Assembly (NCBI RefSeq): GCF_000430765.1
Contig: NZ_AUMQ01000033.1
Coordinates: forward strand, 62,001-126,000
Reading direction: 5' to 3'
Length of the DNA: 64,000 bases
Origin: Peribacillus kribbensis DSM 17871
GTDB lineage: Bacteria > Bacillota > Bacilli > Bacillales > DSM-1321
Below the pieces are notes generated by a model. That model was not told the DNA's origin. It was given only the letters and a program-made list of their open reading frames with translations, and did no database searches. The position numbers and the translations under genes were made by a program. Positions within the stretch are counted from its first letter, which is position 1. Each line of letters opens with the position of its first letter. Shown one piece after another: positions 16,441 to 25,096 of this stretch.

Positions 16441-17847
16441 ATGCTTTTGGCCATTGATAAAAAAAGAGACAACAATTTTCTTTATCAGCAGATCTACGAG
16501 GGTATCAAAAATAAGATTTTAGAGGGCAGGCTAAAAGCCGGGGAAAAGCTGCCTTCAAAGAGAACGCTGGCGGAACAATTGGATTTGAGCGTTAATTCTG
16601 TTTCCTATGCCTACGGCCAGCTGCTTGCCGAGGGGTATATCTATTCAAAGGAAAGAAAAGGGTATTTCGTGGAGAACATCACCAAATTCAATTCCCGGGG
16701 TTCAAACGAGAACAAATTTCCGGCGGAACTGAAAGAGGAACTCCTTAATAAAAGCGGCTGGCTCTCTCTCTCACACATGACTGCGGATATATCGAACTTT
16801 CCGTTCAAGGAATGGATGAAGTGTCAGCAAAAAGTAGTCCAAAACCATAAAGCGGAGCTAGCCGACATTGAACATCCACAAGGTCCATATATTTTAAGAG
16901 AAACCATTTGCCGGATGATATCCTTATCCAGAGGGGCAGTCTGCGAACCCGAACAGATCGTAATCAGTTCGGGAACCCAGCTATTGATTCAGCAGCTGAT
17001 GGCCTTGCAGAACAAGGGTGCGGTTTTTGCGATGGAGAACCCGGGATATGCAAGAATCCGTAACTTAGTAAGCAGTATGCAATTTGAAGTGCGCCCGGTT
17101 TCCCTGGATCAGCACGGTATCGATATGAAAGAAATACACTCATCAAAGGCTGATATTGTGTATGTGACACCCTCCCACCAGTTCCCTACCGGAAAGATCA
17201 TGCCTATCTCCAGACGAATCGATCTTTTGAATTGGGCGTCTCAATCACAAAACAGATACATCATTGAAGATGATTACGACAGCGAATTCAAATATGAAAC
17301 AGATCATATCCCCTCCCTCCAAAGTCTAGACCGGAATCAACGGGTGATCTACATGGGGACTTTTTCAAAAACGATGCTTCCCGGATTAAGAATCAGCTAT
17401 ATGCTCCTGCCGCCAGCCTTGTTGAAAGAATATCGAAGGCGTTATTCCGATGCCATGCAAAATGGGAATTCCATCATGCTATTTGCCCTGCATTATTTTA
17501 TAGAAAGCGGGGAATATGCGAGGCATGTAAAGAGGATGAATCACCGCTATGAAAGTAAAAGAAAACTCCTTATAAAGGAACTTCATAAGCGGATTAACGA
17601 CAGGATCCATATAGAAAATGTACCTGCAGGCCTTCATTTTCTGGCTTCTGTAAAGACCAGCAAAAGCTATAACGAAATAGAAGAATCCTCTCTGCAAAAC
17701 AAGCTTGAATTATATACTATGAGGCGATTTATGCTAAAACCGGACTGGAATAAACCTAAACAAATTGATTTGGTGATTGGATTTGCAAATATTATAGAAG
17801 AAAAAATACCTGAAGCGGCAGACCGATTTGCCAGAATATTCGTTTGA
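16441..17847 (+). CDS. gabR: GabR-type regulator (MocR family)
   Basis: A 468-aa fusion of a GntR winged helix-turn-helix and a fold-type I aminotransferase domain. The HTH lies at about residues 25-75 (KLPSKRTLAEQLDLSVNSVS, then LAEGYIYSKERKGYFV). The effector domain keeps PLP residues: YVTPSHQFPTG, IIEDDYDSEFKYE and the lysine in MGTFSKTMLPGLRISYML. GabR senses GABA through PLP, activates gabTD and represses itself. ATG 16441 is preceded by GGGGGT with good spacing; an upstream in-frame TTG at 16426 is less likely. It is divergent from gabT. Confidence 0.9.
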   Translation: MLLAIDKKRDNNFLYQQIYEGIKNKILEGRLKAGEKLPSKRTLAEQLDLSVNSVSYAYGQLLAEGYIYSKERKGYFVENITKFNSRGSNENKFPAELKEELLNKSGWLSLSHMTADISNFPFKEWMKCQQKVVQNHKAELADIEHPQGPYILRETICRMISLSRGAVCEPEQIVISSGTQLLIQQLMALQNKGAVFAMENPGYARIRNLVSSMQFEVRPVSLDQHGIDMKEIHSSKADIVYVTPSHQFPTGKIMPISRRIDLLNWASQSQNRYIIEDDYDSEFKYETDHIPSLQSLDRNQRVIYMGTFSKTMLPGLRISYMLLPPALLKEYRRRYSDAMQNGNSIMLFALHYFIESGEYARHVKRMNHRYESKRKLLIKELHKRINDRIHIENVPAGLHFLASVKTSKSYNEIEESSLQNKLELYTMRRFMLKPDWNKPKQIDLVIGFANIIEEKIPEAADRFARIFV

Positions 17848-18035
17848 CCGGCAAGAGTATACTGTTAGTTTTAAAAAAGCATCTAATTCATTGCCAAATC
17901 TCTTTTGAGTAATACAACGAGAATTTATTACAACTTGAAGAGTCAGTTCATCATTAAAGAGTAGGAAAAATGTAATAATGGACAAATGCCGAATAATAAT
18001 ATATAACCTACGATTATTATTTGGAGGCGGTATGT

Positions 18036-18899
18036 TTGTTTTATCATATAAAAGAACTGCAATACCATGCCAAACCAGAACGTCCAGACCCATTATTCGC
18101 CAGGTATTTACAAGAAAGAATAGGCGGTCAATTTGGAGAAATGTCCAATGCTATGCAATACCTTTTTCAAGGATTTAATGTTCGAGGCATTAAAGGGAAA
18201 TATAAGGATTTATTAATGGACACTGGTACAGAGGAATTAGCCCATATTGAAATGTTAGCAACAATGATTGCCAGGTTATTGGATGGTGCCCCAGTGGGCG
18301 ATTTGGAAACCGCTGCCAAAGATCCTGTTGTCGGAGCAATATTAGGCGGAATGAATCCTCAGCATGCAATCGTTTCAGGTCTTGGTGCTCTTCCAGCTGA
18401 CAGCCAGGGCAGAAGGTGGAAAGCTGATTACATTATATCCAGTGGAAACCTGCTTGCTGATTTCCGGTCAAATCTACATTTAGAATCTCAAGGCAGGTTA
18501 CAGGCTGTCCGTTTATTTGAAAGCTCTAATGACCAGGGTGTAAAGGATATGCTTTCCTTTTTAATCGCCCGGGATACCATGCACCAAAATCAATGGATAG
18601 CAGCCATTAAAGAATTGGAGGAAGAGGAAGGGGATATTGTTGTGCCTACAACGTTCCCTAAATCATTAGAAAAAAGGGAAGTATCCTATACTTTATTTAA
18701 TTTTTCCGCTGGGAATAAAAGTGCCCAGGGACGCTGGGCGAATGGGCCAAGTATGGATGGGCAAGGTGTATTTCAATATGTCGAACATCCTGCCCCATTT
18801 GGCCCTAAACAAAAACTTCCTCCGGCTCCGCCATATATCCATGACACACCGCCAACGGTTGGGAAAGACGGAGGCGGTCACATCCCTCCTATATATTAA
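18036..18899 (+). CDS. Manganese catalase
   Basis: A 287-aa non-haem catalase that destroys hydrogen peroxide with a dimanganese centre in a four-helix bundle. Ligand motifs are visible: GGQFGEMSNAMQYLFQGFN (Glu), TGTEELAHIEM (Glu and His), LHLESQGRLQAVRLFE (Glu) and ARDTMHQNQW (His). The C-terminal tail is proline-rich (PPAPPYIHDTPP) as in Bacillus members. I set the start at TTG 18036, giving MFYHIKELQYHAKPERPDP, the usual N-terminus; GGAGG lies 8 bases before it. The longer frame from 18021 overlaps that ribosome site. Single-gene unit. Confidence 0.93.
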   Translation: MFYHIKELQYHAKPERPDPLFARYLQERIGGQFGEMSNAMQYLFQGFNVRGIKGKYKDLLMDTGTEELAHIEMLATMIARLLDGAPVGDLETAAKDPVVGAILGGMNPQHAIVSGLGALPADSQGRRWKADYIISSGNLLADFRSNLHLESQGRLQAVRLFESSNDQGVKDMLSFLIARDTMHQNQWIAAIKELEEEEGDIVVPTTFPKSLEKREVSYTLFNFSAGNKSAQGRWANGPSMDGQGVFQYVEHPAPFGPKQKLPPAPPYIHDTPPTVGKDGGGHIPPIY

Positions 18900-19024
18900 A
18901 CTTTAAATTTAGCTTCTTTCTGTCTATTAGTAGTTACAATATTAATTAGTGTTCTTTCTTCAACAAAGTGGACATTGTGAAGAATTGTACTTATACAAAC
19001 TGGTGCTGCTTTCCTTGAATACCT

Positions 19025-19048
19025 GGCTGCAGAAATGGCAGCCTTTTT
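19025..19048 (+). terminator. Terminator downstream of the Mn catalase
   Basis: GGCTGC pairs with GCAGCC across a 7-base loop and is followed by five Ts. It lies about 125 bases past the stop codon. Confidence 0.7.
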
Positions 19049-19112
19049 CTTATAGGGCCCTTTTAAGCTTCAGATTAAGCTTTAATTCTATTAAACATGC
19101 AGGAGCATCAAA

Positions 19113-19171
19113 GGAGTAACGTTCCTGTGAACAAAAAAAGCTCTTCATAGATCGTTACTCCCAAAGAGCTT
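19113..19171 (-). terminator. Terminator of toxin cassette 1 with an overlapping alternative stem
   Basis: On the minus strand AAGCTCTT pairs with AAGAGCTT and is followed by a run of seven Ts (stem arms 19171-19164 and 19145-19138). A second inverted repeat, CGTTACTCC (19153-19161) with GGAGTAACG (19113-19121), interleaves with the first. The two stems cannot form as simple nested hairpins: they are either alternatives or a pseudoknot. Confidence 0.7.
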
Positions 19172-19258
19172 ATTTGTAATATCACATCATTTGGTAGGAT
19201 AAAGAAAGTTCCCTCACAAATATATAAAACCTCATTTATCTATCATAAATAGATTTTC

Positions 19259-19666
19259 TTATAGTTTTTTTATAAATTCTAAAATTTCAATCTCATCCTG
19301 ATCCACTACTTTTTCATAGTAGTATTTATCTGTTCGTTCAAATCCATTTTGCTTTGCAAGTTCCGCATCAGTGGTGCCAAGTCTAAATTGTGATCCTGCT
19401 TTATTAAAACTTAAATTATATATATTTCCTTTGTACCTTGCCTTGTAATCAACTTCATACAATTCATCTAGCTCTGCCTTCTTTATTTCTTTAATATATA
19501 GCCTTGGTAAGTTAGCACTATCTTTATAGCTGCTAGGATAAATTTTTTCTTTGAACCCATTGTTCAAATCCGCTTGATTTTCACTAACTAATCTTATGCT
19601 ATCTCCATCAATATTACTGACCCTAAAGATTTTACTTGTATATTTTGCGAAAGTCCCTTTTTCCAT
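19259..19666 (-). CDS. Putative immunity protein of toxin cassette 1
   Basis: A 135-aa soluble, charged protein with no signal peptide. I do not recognise its family. Visible blocks are SKIFRVSNIDGDSIRLVSEN, IYPSSYKDSANLPRLYIKEI and GFERTDKYYYEKVVDQDE. It lies 15 bases after the toxin stop, behind AAGGGGGGGAATGT, the position always taken by the immunity gene in such cassettes. I infer that it protects the cell from the toxin just upstream. It shows no resemblance to the SMI1-type immunity protein of cassette 2, in keeping with the unrelated toxin tips. Confidence 0.6.
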   Translation of the reverse strand: MEKGTFAKYTSKIFRVSNIDGDSIRLVSENQADLNNGFKEKIYPSSYKDSANLPRLYIKEIKKAELDELYEVDYKARYKGNIYNLSFNKAGSQFRLGTTDAELAKQNGFERTDKYYYEKVVDQDEIEILEFIKKL

Positions 19667-19681
19667 ACATTCCCCCCCTTA

Positions 19682-21178
19682 TTATTTGACTGGTATAAAC
19701 GCTTTTAAATCACTATCAAATCTAGCTACTAGTTTGTCAACACCATCCGTTACTCTATATAATTCTGCTCCATCATTTGGAAAATATCTATTATCAAATT
19801 GCCATTCAGGAACTAATTCACTATTTCTTGATCCTGTAAAACCATTCAGTGTACATGGCGGACCATCAGTATTCGATCCTCCAAAGCGCTCTCCATAAGA
19901 GATCTCAATATTGTCTACCTTGTTAGTTGTAAATTTAATTTTTCCGTACACATTTCCACTTTCGGGGAATGGCCTACTTCCATTCCAAGAAGTGTAGTCA
20001 AGGCGGAAGGATTCAACCACATCACCATAGTTATTAATATGACCAACATCATCATACTTAGCAATATATCCACCAATTTCAGCATACTCTCCAGATAAAT
20101 ATTTTTCTATATCACTAGCTGGAATTGTTTTCTGTAACAGAGTATCTTTTGTAATAAGAGGTACCGAATCTCTTATTTCTTTCATGATACGAACTTCATC
20201 ACTATTCAATTCTGTTACATGCCTTAGTTTCAATTCTTGGAATTCACTCAACGTTAAATTATGTCTTCTTAAAACTTCTCCTATTTGGGCTTTGAAACTA
20301 TTTGCAGATACACCATCATAAAATATAGTTTTAACTTCACTAGCTTCATCACTAATTTTACCAGTACCCTTACTGCCACTCCCAAAATTCTCAAACCGCC
20401 AAACCGTCTCATCCCCAGCCCGCATAGCTCTAACTCCCCCCGGTGCTAACTGCGGCCCAGCCAAATCTCTCAAAAGGCTATTAAACTGCTCACTCGACCT
20501 CTGAAAAGCCTCCACACTTTGAGATTTAACGCGGTTAAACCATTGGGAAAGGGTGCCCATGGTGGAGAGGCTTTTTTCACCTTCACTTACTTTGTCGAGA
20601 ACTCTTAACCCCTTACCGGCTTCGGCTACTTTGCCGAGCTTTGCCAGTTTCCACGGGGTGAACGCGATAATGGACCATCCGGCTGCTTCCAGCCATTCGG
20701 TGAAGCTTAGGTCGTGTCCGTCTCCGGGATCCTTAGCAGTAAAGACCCGATAGAGGTCATTAACTCCCAGGACTTCTCCTACCATCAGGGCGGCATCCCT
20801 TCCGGTGATTCCTTTTACATCCTCTGTCTGATTGACCGGGTGGATGGTCCGGATGTTCTGGATGAAGGCTGGGACCTGGTTCTGGCTGATGTACATCTGG
20901 ATGGCCGAGACGGCGTCCTCGAAGGGATCCATGGGCGCTGTATTGATGGGCATACTGTGGAACTGCGGCATAATTTCTGTTACATATTTTTTAGCTTTTT
21001 CTTTAAGTACTCTCAGTTCTAATTCTACCGCCCCTAAGTCTTCCGGTGCAAGGGAGGCGGTGGTGTTTTCGGCAATGTCCCAGTACTGATTCAGGATTTC
21101 CTCCTGTTCCTTGTATCTCGTATAGTCTTGATCCAGCTGGCGGGAAACTCCATCTGTTTTAATGAATAACGTACTCAC
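19682..21178 (-). CDS. Polymorphic toxin 1 with PT-TG linker and unrecognised C-terminal domain
   Basis: A 498-aa protein without a signal peptide. Residues 1-115 are helical (VSRQLDQDYTRYKEQEEIL, DPFEDAVSAIQMYISQNQVP) and likely form the type VII secretion/LXG-like leader. Residues 119-190 form a pre-toxin TG segment (GVNDLYRVFTAKDPGDGHDL, GWSIIAFTPWKLAKLGK). From about residue 260 the sequence is unlike toxin 2. The tip holds TLLQKTIPASDIEKYLSGEY, IGGYIAKYDDVGHINNYGD, SFRLDYTSW and CTLNGFTGSRN. I cannot assign it to a known nuclease, ADP-ribosyltransferase or lipase family. GTG start with GGGAG 7 bases upstream. Three helper-like genes precede it and an immunity gene follows. Confidence 0.75.
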   Translation of the reverse strand: MSTLFIKTDGVSRQLDQDYTRYKEQEEILNQYWDIAENTTASLAPEDLGAVELELRVLKEKAKKYVTEIMPQFHSMPINTAPMDPFEDAVSAIQMYISQNQVPAFIQNIRTIHPVNQTEDVKGITGRDAALMVGEVLGVNDLYRVFTAKDPGDGHDLSFTEWLEAAGWSIIAFTPWKLAKLGKVAEAGKGLRVLDKVSEGEKSLSTMGTLSQWFNRVKSQSVEAFQRSSEQFNSLLRDLAGPQLAPGGVRAMRAGDETVWRFENFGSGSKGTGKISDEASEVKTIFYDGVSANSFKAQIGEVLRRHNLTLSEFQELKLRHVTELNSDEVRIMKEIRDSVPLITKDTLLQKTIPASDIEKYLSGEYAEIGGYIAKYDDVGHINNYGDVVESFRLDYTSWNGSRPFPESGNVYGKIKFTTNKVDNIEISYGERFGGSNTDGPPCTLNGFTGSRNSELVPEWQFDNRYFPNDGAELYRVTDGVDKLVARFDSDLKAFIPVK

Positions 21179-21198
21179 ATCATCACTCCCATAGACTT

Positions 21199-21576
21199 CT
21201 AATCATAGTAGGAATCCGTCATATGGTCTTCCTTATACTTTTGAACCTTGTATTCCTGATAAGAATGCTTTTCCGGGCTGCTTCCGCCATACGAATCGGC
21301 CAGATTCAGGTCTGCATCCGTGAAGCTGGCGGTGATTTCGGAGGCATGATTCTGCAGGGCGGTCTGGCTCGATTCCATGATTTCCATCATGGAGATCAGG
21401 GAGTCGCAGTAAGAGACAATCAGCGATAGACTGCTTTCGCCCATCCCCTGCTCCTCCAGCACTCGTTTATAGGAAATCAGTTCCTGAATCATCCCTGTTG
21501 TATGAAGGGATTCCTTACGCAGGGTTTCATAAAGCTCCTGCCTCGTATTGGGATTGATTTTTATACTAGAGGCCAT
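21199..21576 (-). CDS. Small helical toxin-associated protein, cassette 1, third gene
   Basis: A 125-aa protein, largely helical (TMIQ-like GMIQELISYKRVLEEQ, SLIVSYCDSLISMMEIMESS, QTALQNHASEITASFTDADL) with a polar tail rich in Ser, Tyr, Lys and Asp. Size, build and position just before the toxin fit the small helical partner proteins that accompany LXG-type effectors and help target them to the type VII secretion machine. The role is inferred from context. It is nearly identical to the 125-aa product of cassette 2. It lies 12 bases after the 108-aa gene. Confidence 0.65.
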   Translation of the reverse strand: MASSIKINPNTRQELYETLRKESLHTTGMIQELISYKRVLEEQGMGESSLSLIVSYCDSLISMMEIMESSQTALQNHASEITASFTDADLNLADSYGGSSPEKHSYQEYKVQKYKEDHMTDSYYD

Positions 21577-21588
21577 TCCTTCCCCTCC

Positions 21589-21915
21589 TTATACCTCTAT
21601 GGAATTAAACAACTCTTCACTTCTTCGGTCCGCAGCGTTGATTAAAGTATCTGTAAGCTCCATCATTTTTAGAAAGAAATCGAGATATTCCTCTGCCATT
21701 CTGGAGGCCGATTCATATTCGGCAACAGCGCTCTGATAGCTTTCGATTGCCGCTCCTTCAAGCTCATCCAGGACGCCCACAAACTTGGCAAGAACCGCTT
21801 TATTGGATGCTTTATAGTCATTTAAGGCTTTCAGAACTGCTTCCGCACCATGTACGGTACTTGCGGAATCATAGGAAATCTTAACCCCGCCACCTCCGCC
21901 TTCACTTATATTCAT
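21589..21915 (-). CDS. Small helical toxin-associated protein, cassette 1, second gene
   Basis: A 108-aa protein with a glycine-rich start (MNISEGGGGGVKISYDSAST) followed by two long helices (AEAVLKALNDYKASNKAVLA, AAIESYQSAVAEYESASRMA). The helix-turn-helix hairpin build is like WXG100/ESAT-6 proteins, although no WXG motif is present. AGGAG lies 7 bases before the ATG. It probably pairs with the toxin leader for type VII secretion; this is inferred. The cassette 2 copy differs at only a few positions. Confidence 0.65.
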   Translation of the reverse strand: MNISEGGGGGVKISYDSASTVHGAEAVLKALNDYKASNKAVLAKFVGVLDELEGAAIESYQSAVAEYESASRMAEEYLDFFLKMMELTDTLINAADRRSEELFNSIEV

Positions 21916-21935
21916 ACCATTTCTCCTCTCTTCTT

Positions 21936-22274
21936 TTACAGCATTGCCATAGAGGTGCTGCTGATATAGGCCGCTCTTTCCTTCGGATTCAATCCATTCA
22001 GCCTTATAAGATGCTCCCGGTATTCCGCCATTTTCAGCGTCCTCACCATGGCGAACTGCCCCTCAAGCGCCTGTATACAGTTCTCGGCCAGCTGCCCGGC
22101 CTCTGATAGAAAGGTCTCCATCCTGTCGATCCAGTCCTCATACGCATTCTTCGCCTTACTGTGTTCCCAATCTCTGCTGCTAGCCGTTTTATGAGGAGAA
22201 GCCGCAATTTTCGGCGCACTGGACAATGCATGGATCGTTGCTTCCAGCCTGCTGAAGCGGGTATCGTAATCCAT
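21936..22274 (-). CDS. Small helical toxin-associated protein, cassette 1, first gene
   Basis: A 112-aa helical protein starting MDYDTRFSRLEATIHALSSA, then DWIDRMETFLSEAGQLAENC and a basic helix AEYREHLIRLNGLNPKERAA. I chose ATG 22274 because AAAGGG lies 8 bases upstream; a GTG three codons earlier abuts that site. It is the first gene of cassette 1. It ends earlier than its cassette 2 relative (TSMAML against TSMDPSVRAMLY), caused by a small deletion at the 3' end. Function unknown; a secretion partner is the best guess. Confidence 0.6.
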   Translation of the reverse strand: MDYDTRFSRLEATIHALSSAPKIAASPHKTASSRDWEHSKAKNAYEDWIDRMETFLSEAGQLAENCIQALEGQFAMVRTLKMAEYREHLIRLNGLNPKERAAYISSTSMAML

Positions 22275-22423
22275 ATTCCTCACCCTTTGTAAAATAATGT
22301 CATATTTCGAGTTTATAAATTTTATAGAAATGGAGGCAAGTTATATTAGGCAATAATTCACAAATGATAAGAAAGAACCAGGTCTATATGACTAGAAGTA
22401 AATATGGTTCCCCTTTCCTTTCC

Positions 22424-22520
22424 AGTTTTCGTGAGTTTCCAAAGGTAAGGCGATAATGGACCATCCGCTGTTCGGTGAACCTTAGGTTGTGGTTGTCTCC
22501 TAGATCCTTAGCGTAATAAC
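22424..22520 (-). pseudogene. Fragment of a toxin PT-TG segment
   Basis: The minus strand resembles the PT-TG coding part of toxin 1, with recognisable AAGGATC-GGAGAC, CTAAG-TTCACCGAA and GGATGGTCCATTATCGC stretches, but with deletions and shifts. It is a scrap of another toxin gene just upstream of cassette 1. Confidence 0.75.
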
Positions 22521-22645
22521 GAATTATAGGTCATATTTCTAAATCATCCACATGTACCCGACCAACCAGGTCGTGGATGGAAAATCAAACACAGGAAGAA
22601 GCAATTAACTTTTCCTACGGATGTTTCTTTTTACACAAAATAAAA

Positions 22646-22674
22646 ACCTTAAAAGGCATCTAGCCAATTAAGGT
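22646..22674. repeat. Two-step intergenic hairpin, copy 2
   Basis: ACCTTAA/TTAAGGT outer stem with GGC/GCC inner stem. It keeps the AAACCTT-AAGGCAT-TAGCCAAT-AAGGTC pattern of the copies at 12773 and 25757, with paired changes in the outer stem. Confidence 0.6.
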
Positions 22675-22687
22675 CTTATGCAGAATT

Positions 22688-22828
22688 TTATATTCCCAAA
22701 AGTTCTTGAATGGTTTTATATAAATAATTACATTCCTCTTCCTCTGATTCAAATTTCTTTAATTGAGATTTCACTCCACGTTCACTATAATAAACTTCCC
22801 ACTTATTTTTGACCTTATTTAAACAATT
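22688..22828 (-). pseudogene. C-terminal fragment of a toxin-immunity protein
   Basis: A 46-residue frame reads NKWEVYYSERGVKSQLKKFE and EEEECNYLYKTIQELLGI before TAA, with a disrupted frame upstream. The W-x-V-Y-x-x-x-E-R pattern followed by an acidic E-A-C-like helix recurs in small immunity proteins of Gram-positive toxin cassettes, including the 82-aa protein at 25097-25345. This is the tail of such a gene. Confidence 0.5.
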
Positions 22829-22924
22829 AGTATTTCCATTCCGGTCGCTCCGTTATTATTCAAACTATTAAACCAATCCTCTCTCTATCTTTAATTGGTT
22901 TTATACTCATTCGAATAATTTTAT

Positions 22925-22962
22925 GGTTAAAAGAAAGAAGACTGACCATATCGGTAGTCTTC
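22925..22962 (-). terminator. Terminator of the chemoreceptor gene
   Basis: On the minus strand GAAGACTACC pairs with GGTCAGTCTTC across a 5-base loop, followed by TTTCTTTT. It lies 11 bases past the stop. Confidence 0.75.
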
Positions 22963-22972
22963 GGATAATATT

Positions 22973-24658
22973 TTATACTTTAAATTTACTAATTAATCCT
23001 TTTAAGTCCTCTGCCAAATTCGATAATGCTGAAGCAGATGCAGCGATTTCTTCCATAGATGCGAGTTGCTCCTCTGCTGAAGCCGCTACAGTCTGAGAAT
23101 GCATGGATGTTTGTCCAGATATGTTTATTATTCCAGAGACAGTTTTTGAAACTCCCTGTGTACTTACAGATATTTGTTCAGATGTTGCTGCCATATCATT
23201 CGTTTGTCCTGTCAGCTTCTCCATGAAGTCAAGGATTTCATGGAAGTTATCTTTCGTTTGGTTCACAACTGCTAATCCCTCTGATACATCCAAAGAAACT
23301 TGTTCTATGGACTGATTAGATCGACTCATGTCTTCTTGTATGGTCTTAATGAGTGCGGAAATCTGTGAAGATGATTGCTGCGATTGTTCAGCCAGCTTTC
23401 TAACTTCATCTGCAACAACCGCAAATCCCTTTCCATGTTCGCCAGCTCTTGCTGCTTCAATGGCAGCATTTAAAGCTAACAAATTAGTTTGATTAGCAAT
23501 ATCAGTTATCACATTTGAAATATTTTCTATTTCTCGTGAGCGATGCCCAAGTGTTTTTATGACTTCACCACTTGCTATAACAGAAAGATTAATGTCATTT
23601 ATCTTATTTACGGTATTATCTACAAACAGACCGCCCTCTTTTGCCTTTTCGGCAGCCTGCATACTTACCTCGGAAACAACTAAAGCACTATCTGCAATGG
23701 ACTGGACCCCTTTTGTGACTTCCTCAAGAGCTTGTGCACTCTCTTGAACACTCGTTGTAGATTGTTCCGCTCCACCTGCTACTTGCAGAATCGATTCCGT
23801 AATGGTTTCTGTCGCGATACTGGTTTGTTCCGAACTTGCTGTTAGTTGTTCTGAAGAAGCAGCCAGTTGTTCAGAAGTAAAAACAACCTCGTTCATCATC
23901 GTTTTAAGGCGTTCGGACATTTGATTATAGCTCTTGGATAAAGTACCCAGTTCATCTGTTGATTTGTCACTAACCTTTGTAGTAAAATCACCTGACCCTG
24001 CCATTTCAAGTGCATGTGTTAGATTTGTAAGTCTCTTTTTCATTTTCTGAGTGAACCCATACACAGCCGCAGAAGCGAGTACGATCATTATGATTAAAAC
24101 AATAAGAAACTTGGTTAAAACTGAAGATACTATATGATTAATAATCTCTTGTGAAGCACCTACATACATAATCCCTATAACTTGGCCTGAAGAACTTTTT
24201 AACGGCATATAAGCCGTTTGATATATATTTCCTGCTACATTTGCTTCACCATAATAGTAAGCCCCATTTTTAAGAACCTTATTAACTACTTCTGCTGAAG
24301 CCTGCGTTCCAATTGCACGTTTTCCATTTACCATCACATTAGTGGCTATACGAGTATCTCCCAGGAAAATTGTAACCGTATCTCCCGTATCTTTTCCTAT
24401 CTTATCTACTACTTGTTCATTGTCATTTATGATTGTTGTACCTTTAAACAGTTTATTATCTCTAACTTCCCAATCACCAGAATACTTGTTATCAACATAC
24501 CTATAAGCAAGCCTTAAATCCCCCTTGGCTTTCTCTGTTGCGAACTCTTTTATCCCCTTGGTAATCTCTTGGTTTATCACAAATCCAATAGCTGCAGATA
24601 GCAAAACTATAATGGCTATGACAATCAAATTGATCTTAGTTCCTAATTTTATTTTCAA
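22973..24658 (-). CDS. Methyl-accepting chemotaxis protein with extracellular Cache-type sensor
   Basis: A 561-aa transmembrane chemoreceptor. TM1 is about residues 8-28 ([18 protein letters not shown]), and TM2 about 183-203 ([18 protein letters not shown]). The outside domain between them has the sCache pattern ([40 protein letters not shown]), which often binds small organic acids. A HAMP segment follows ([20 protein letters not shown]). The cytoplasmic coiled coil carries the CheA/CheW-binding tip [20 protein letters not shown]. It signals through CheW/CheA to the flagellar motor. It sits between two toxin cassettes but has its own terminator, and I see no functional link to them. Confidence 0.93.
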   Translation of the reverse strand: MKIKLGTKINLIVIAIIVLLSAAIGFVINQEITKGIKEFATEKAKGDLRLAYRYVDNKYSGDWEVRDNKLFKGTTIINDNEQVVDKIGKDTGDTVTIFLGDTRIATNVMVNGKRAIGTQASAEVVNKVLKNGAYYYGEANVAGNIYQTAYMPLKSSSGQVIGIMYVGASQEIINHIVSSVLTKFLIVLIIMIVLASAAVYGFTQKMKKRLTNLTHALEMAGSGDFTTKVSDKSTDELGTLSKSYNQMSERLKTMMNEVVFTSEQLAASSEQLTASSEQTSIATETITESILQVAGGAEQSTTSVQESAQALEEVTKGVQSIADSALVVSEVSMQAAEKAKEGGLFVDNTVNKINDINLSVIASGEVIKTLGHRSREIENISNVITDIANQTNLLALNAAIEAARAGEHGKGFAVVADEVRKLAEQSQQSSSQISALIKTIQEDMSRSNQSIEQVSLDVSEGLAVVNQTKDNFHEILDFMEKLTGQTNDMAATSEQISVSTQGVSKTVSGIINISGQTSMHSQTVAASAEEQLASMEEIAASASALSNLAEDLKGLISKFKV

Positions 24659-24924
24659 TGCCGATCATTGCTCCCCTTTGTTTATACTCGCTAGTAGTAT
24701 GTTACTCTCCAATAAATCCTCAGAAAACATAATATAACTATTAGTTTTATCGTATGATGCTACATAATGTTTAATTAATTTTTAAAAATACTGAAATTAT
24801 CTTATCGGAGAAGCAATAGAGCGGCTAGAGGTTGCTATTCAACATGGAAATGCCTAATTTGAGCTAATTTTATCTTCCGGATGCAGGATTGGTGCAAAAG
24901 CACATAGATTTTATAGAGGACTTG
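24659..24924. other. Spacer upstream of the chemoreceptor
   Basis: AT-rich and without a recognised gene. It must hold the chemoreceptor promoter on the minus strand. Its far end merges into the toxin fragment. Confidence 0.4.
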
Positions 24925-25083
24925 TTAGAGGGCATCCTCCGTCTGGTTCACCGGGTGGATGGTACGGATGTTCGGAATGAAAGGTGGGACCTGATTTTGG
25001 CTGATATACATCTGGATCGCCAAGACGGCGTCCTCGAAGGGGTCCTTGGGTTCAGTGTTAGTGGGCATACTGTGGAGCTTTTT
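24925..25083 (-). pseudogene. N-terminal-region fragment of a third toxin
   Basis: The minus strand encodes KLHSMPTNTEPKDPFEDAVL and IQMYISQNQVPPFIPNIRTI, followed by HPVNQTEDAL and a stop. This corresponds to residues of about 72-120 in the two complete toxins. Both ends are lost. It is therefore a relic of at least one more cassette, lying in the same direction. Confidence 0.88.
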
Positions 25084-25096
25084 CTCACTATTATAA

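Larger units (their letters stand above)
20357..22413 (-). repeat. Direct duplication arm 1 of the toxin cassettes
   Basis: This segment, from upstream of the first helper gene to the middle of the toxin gene, closely matches 26709-28790 in order, strand and sequence. The match includes about 110 non-coding bases before the first helper gene. It ends near the KGTGK codons of the toxins, after which the two genes are unrelated. The boundary on each side is estimated by eye. Confidence 0.85.

Noticed and set aside
17734..18093. Minus-strand 119-codon frame between gabR and the Mn catalase
   Set aside because: Overlaps the 3' end of gabR and the start of the catalase gene; no family features or ribosome site.
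19682..21178. Toxin 1 tip as an ADP-ribosyltransferase
   Set aside because: I could not find a clear R-S-E or H-Y-E arrangement, so I left the domain unassigned.
22973..24658. Chemoreceptor as part of the toxin system
   Set aside because: It has its own terminator, is a complete ordinary MCP, and sits among remnants; position alone does not support a functional link.
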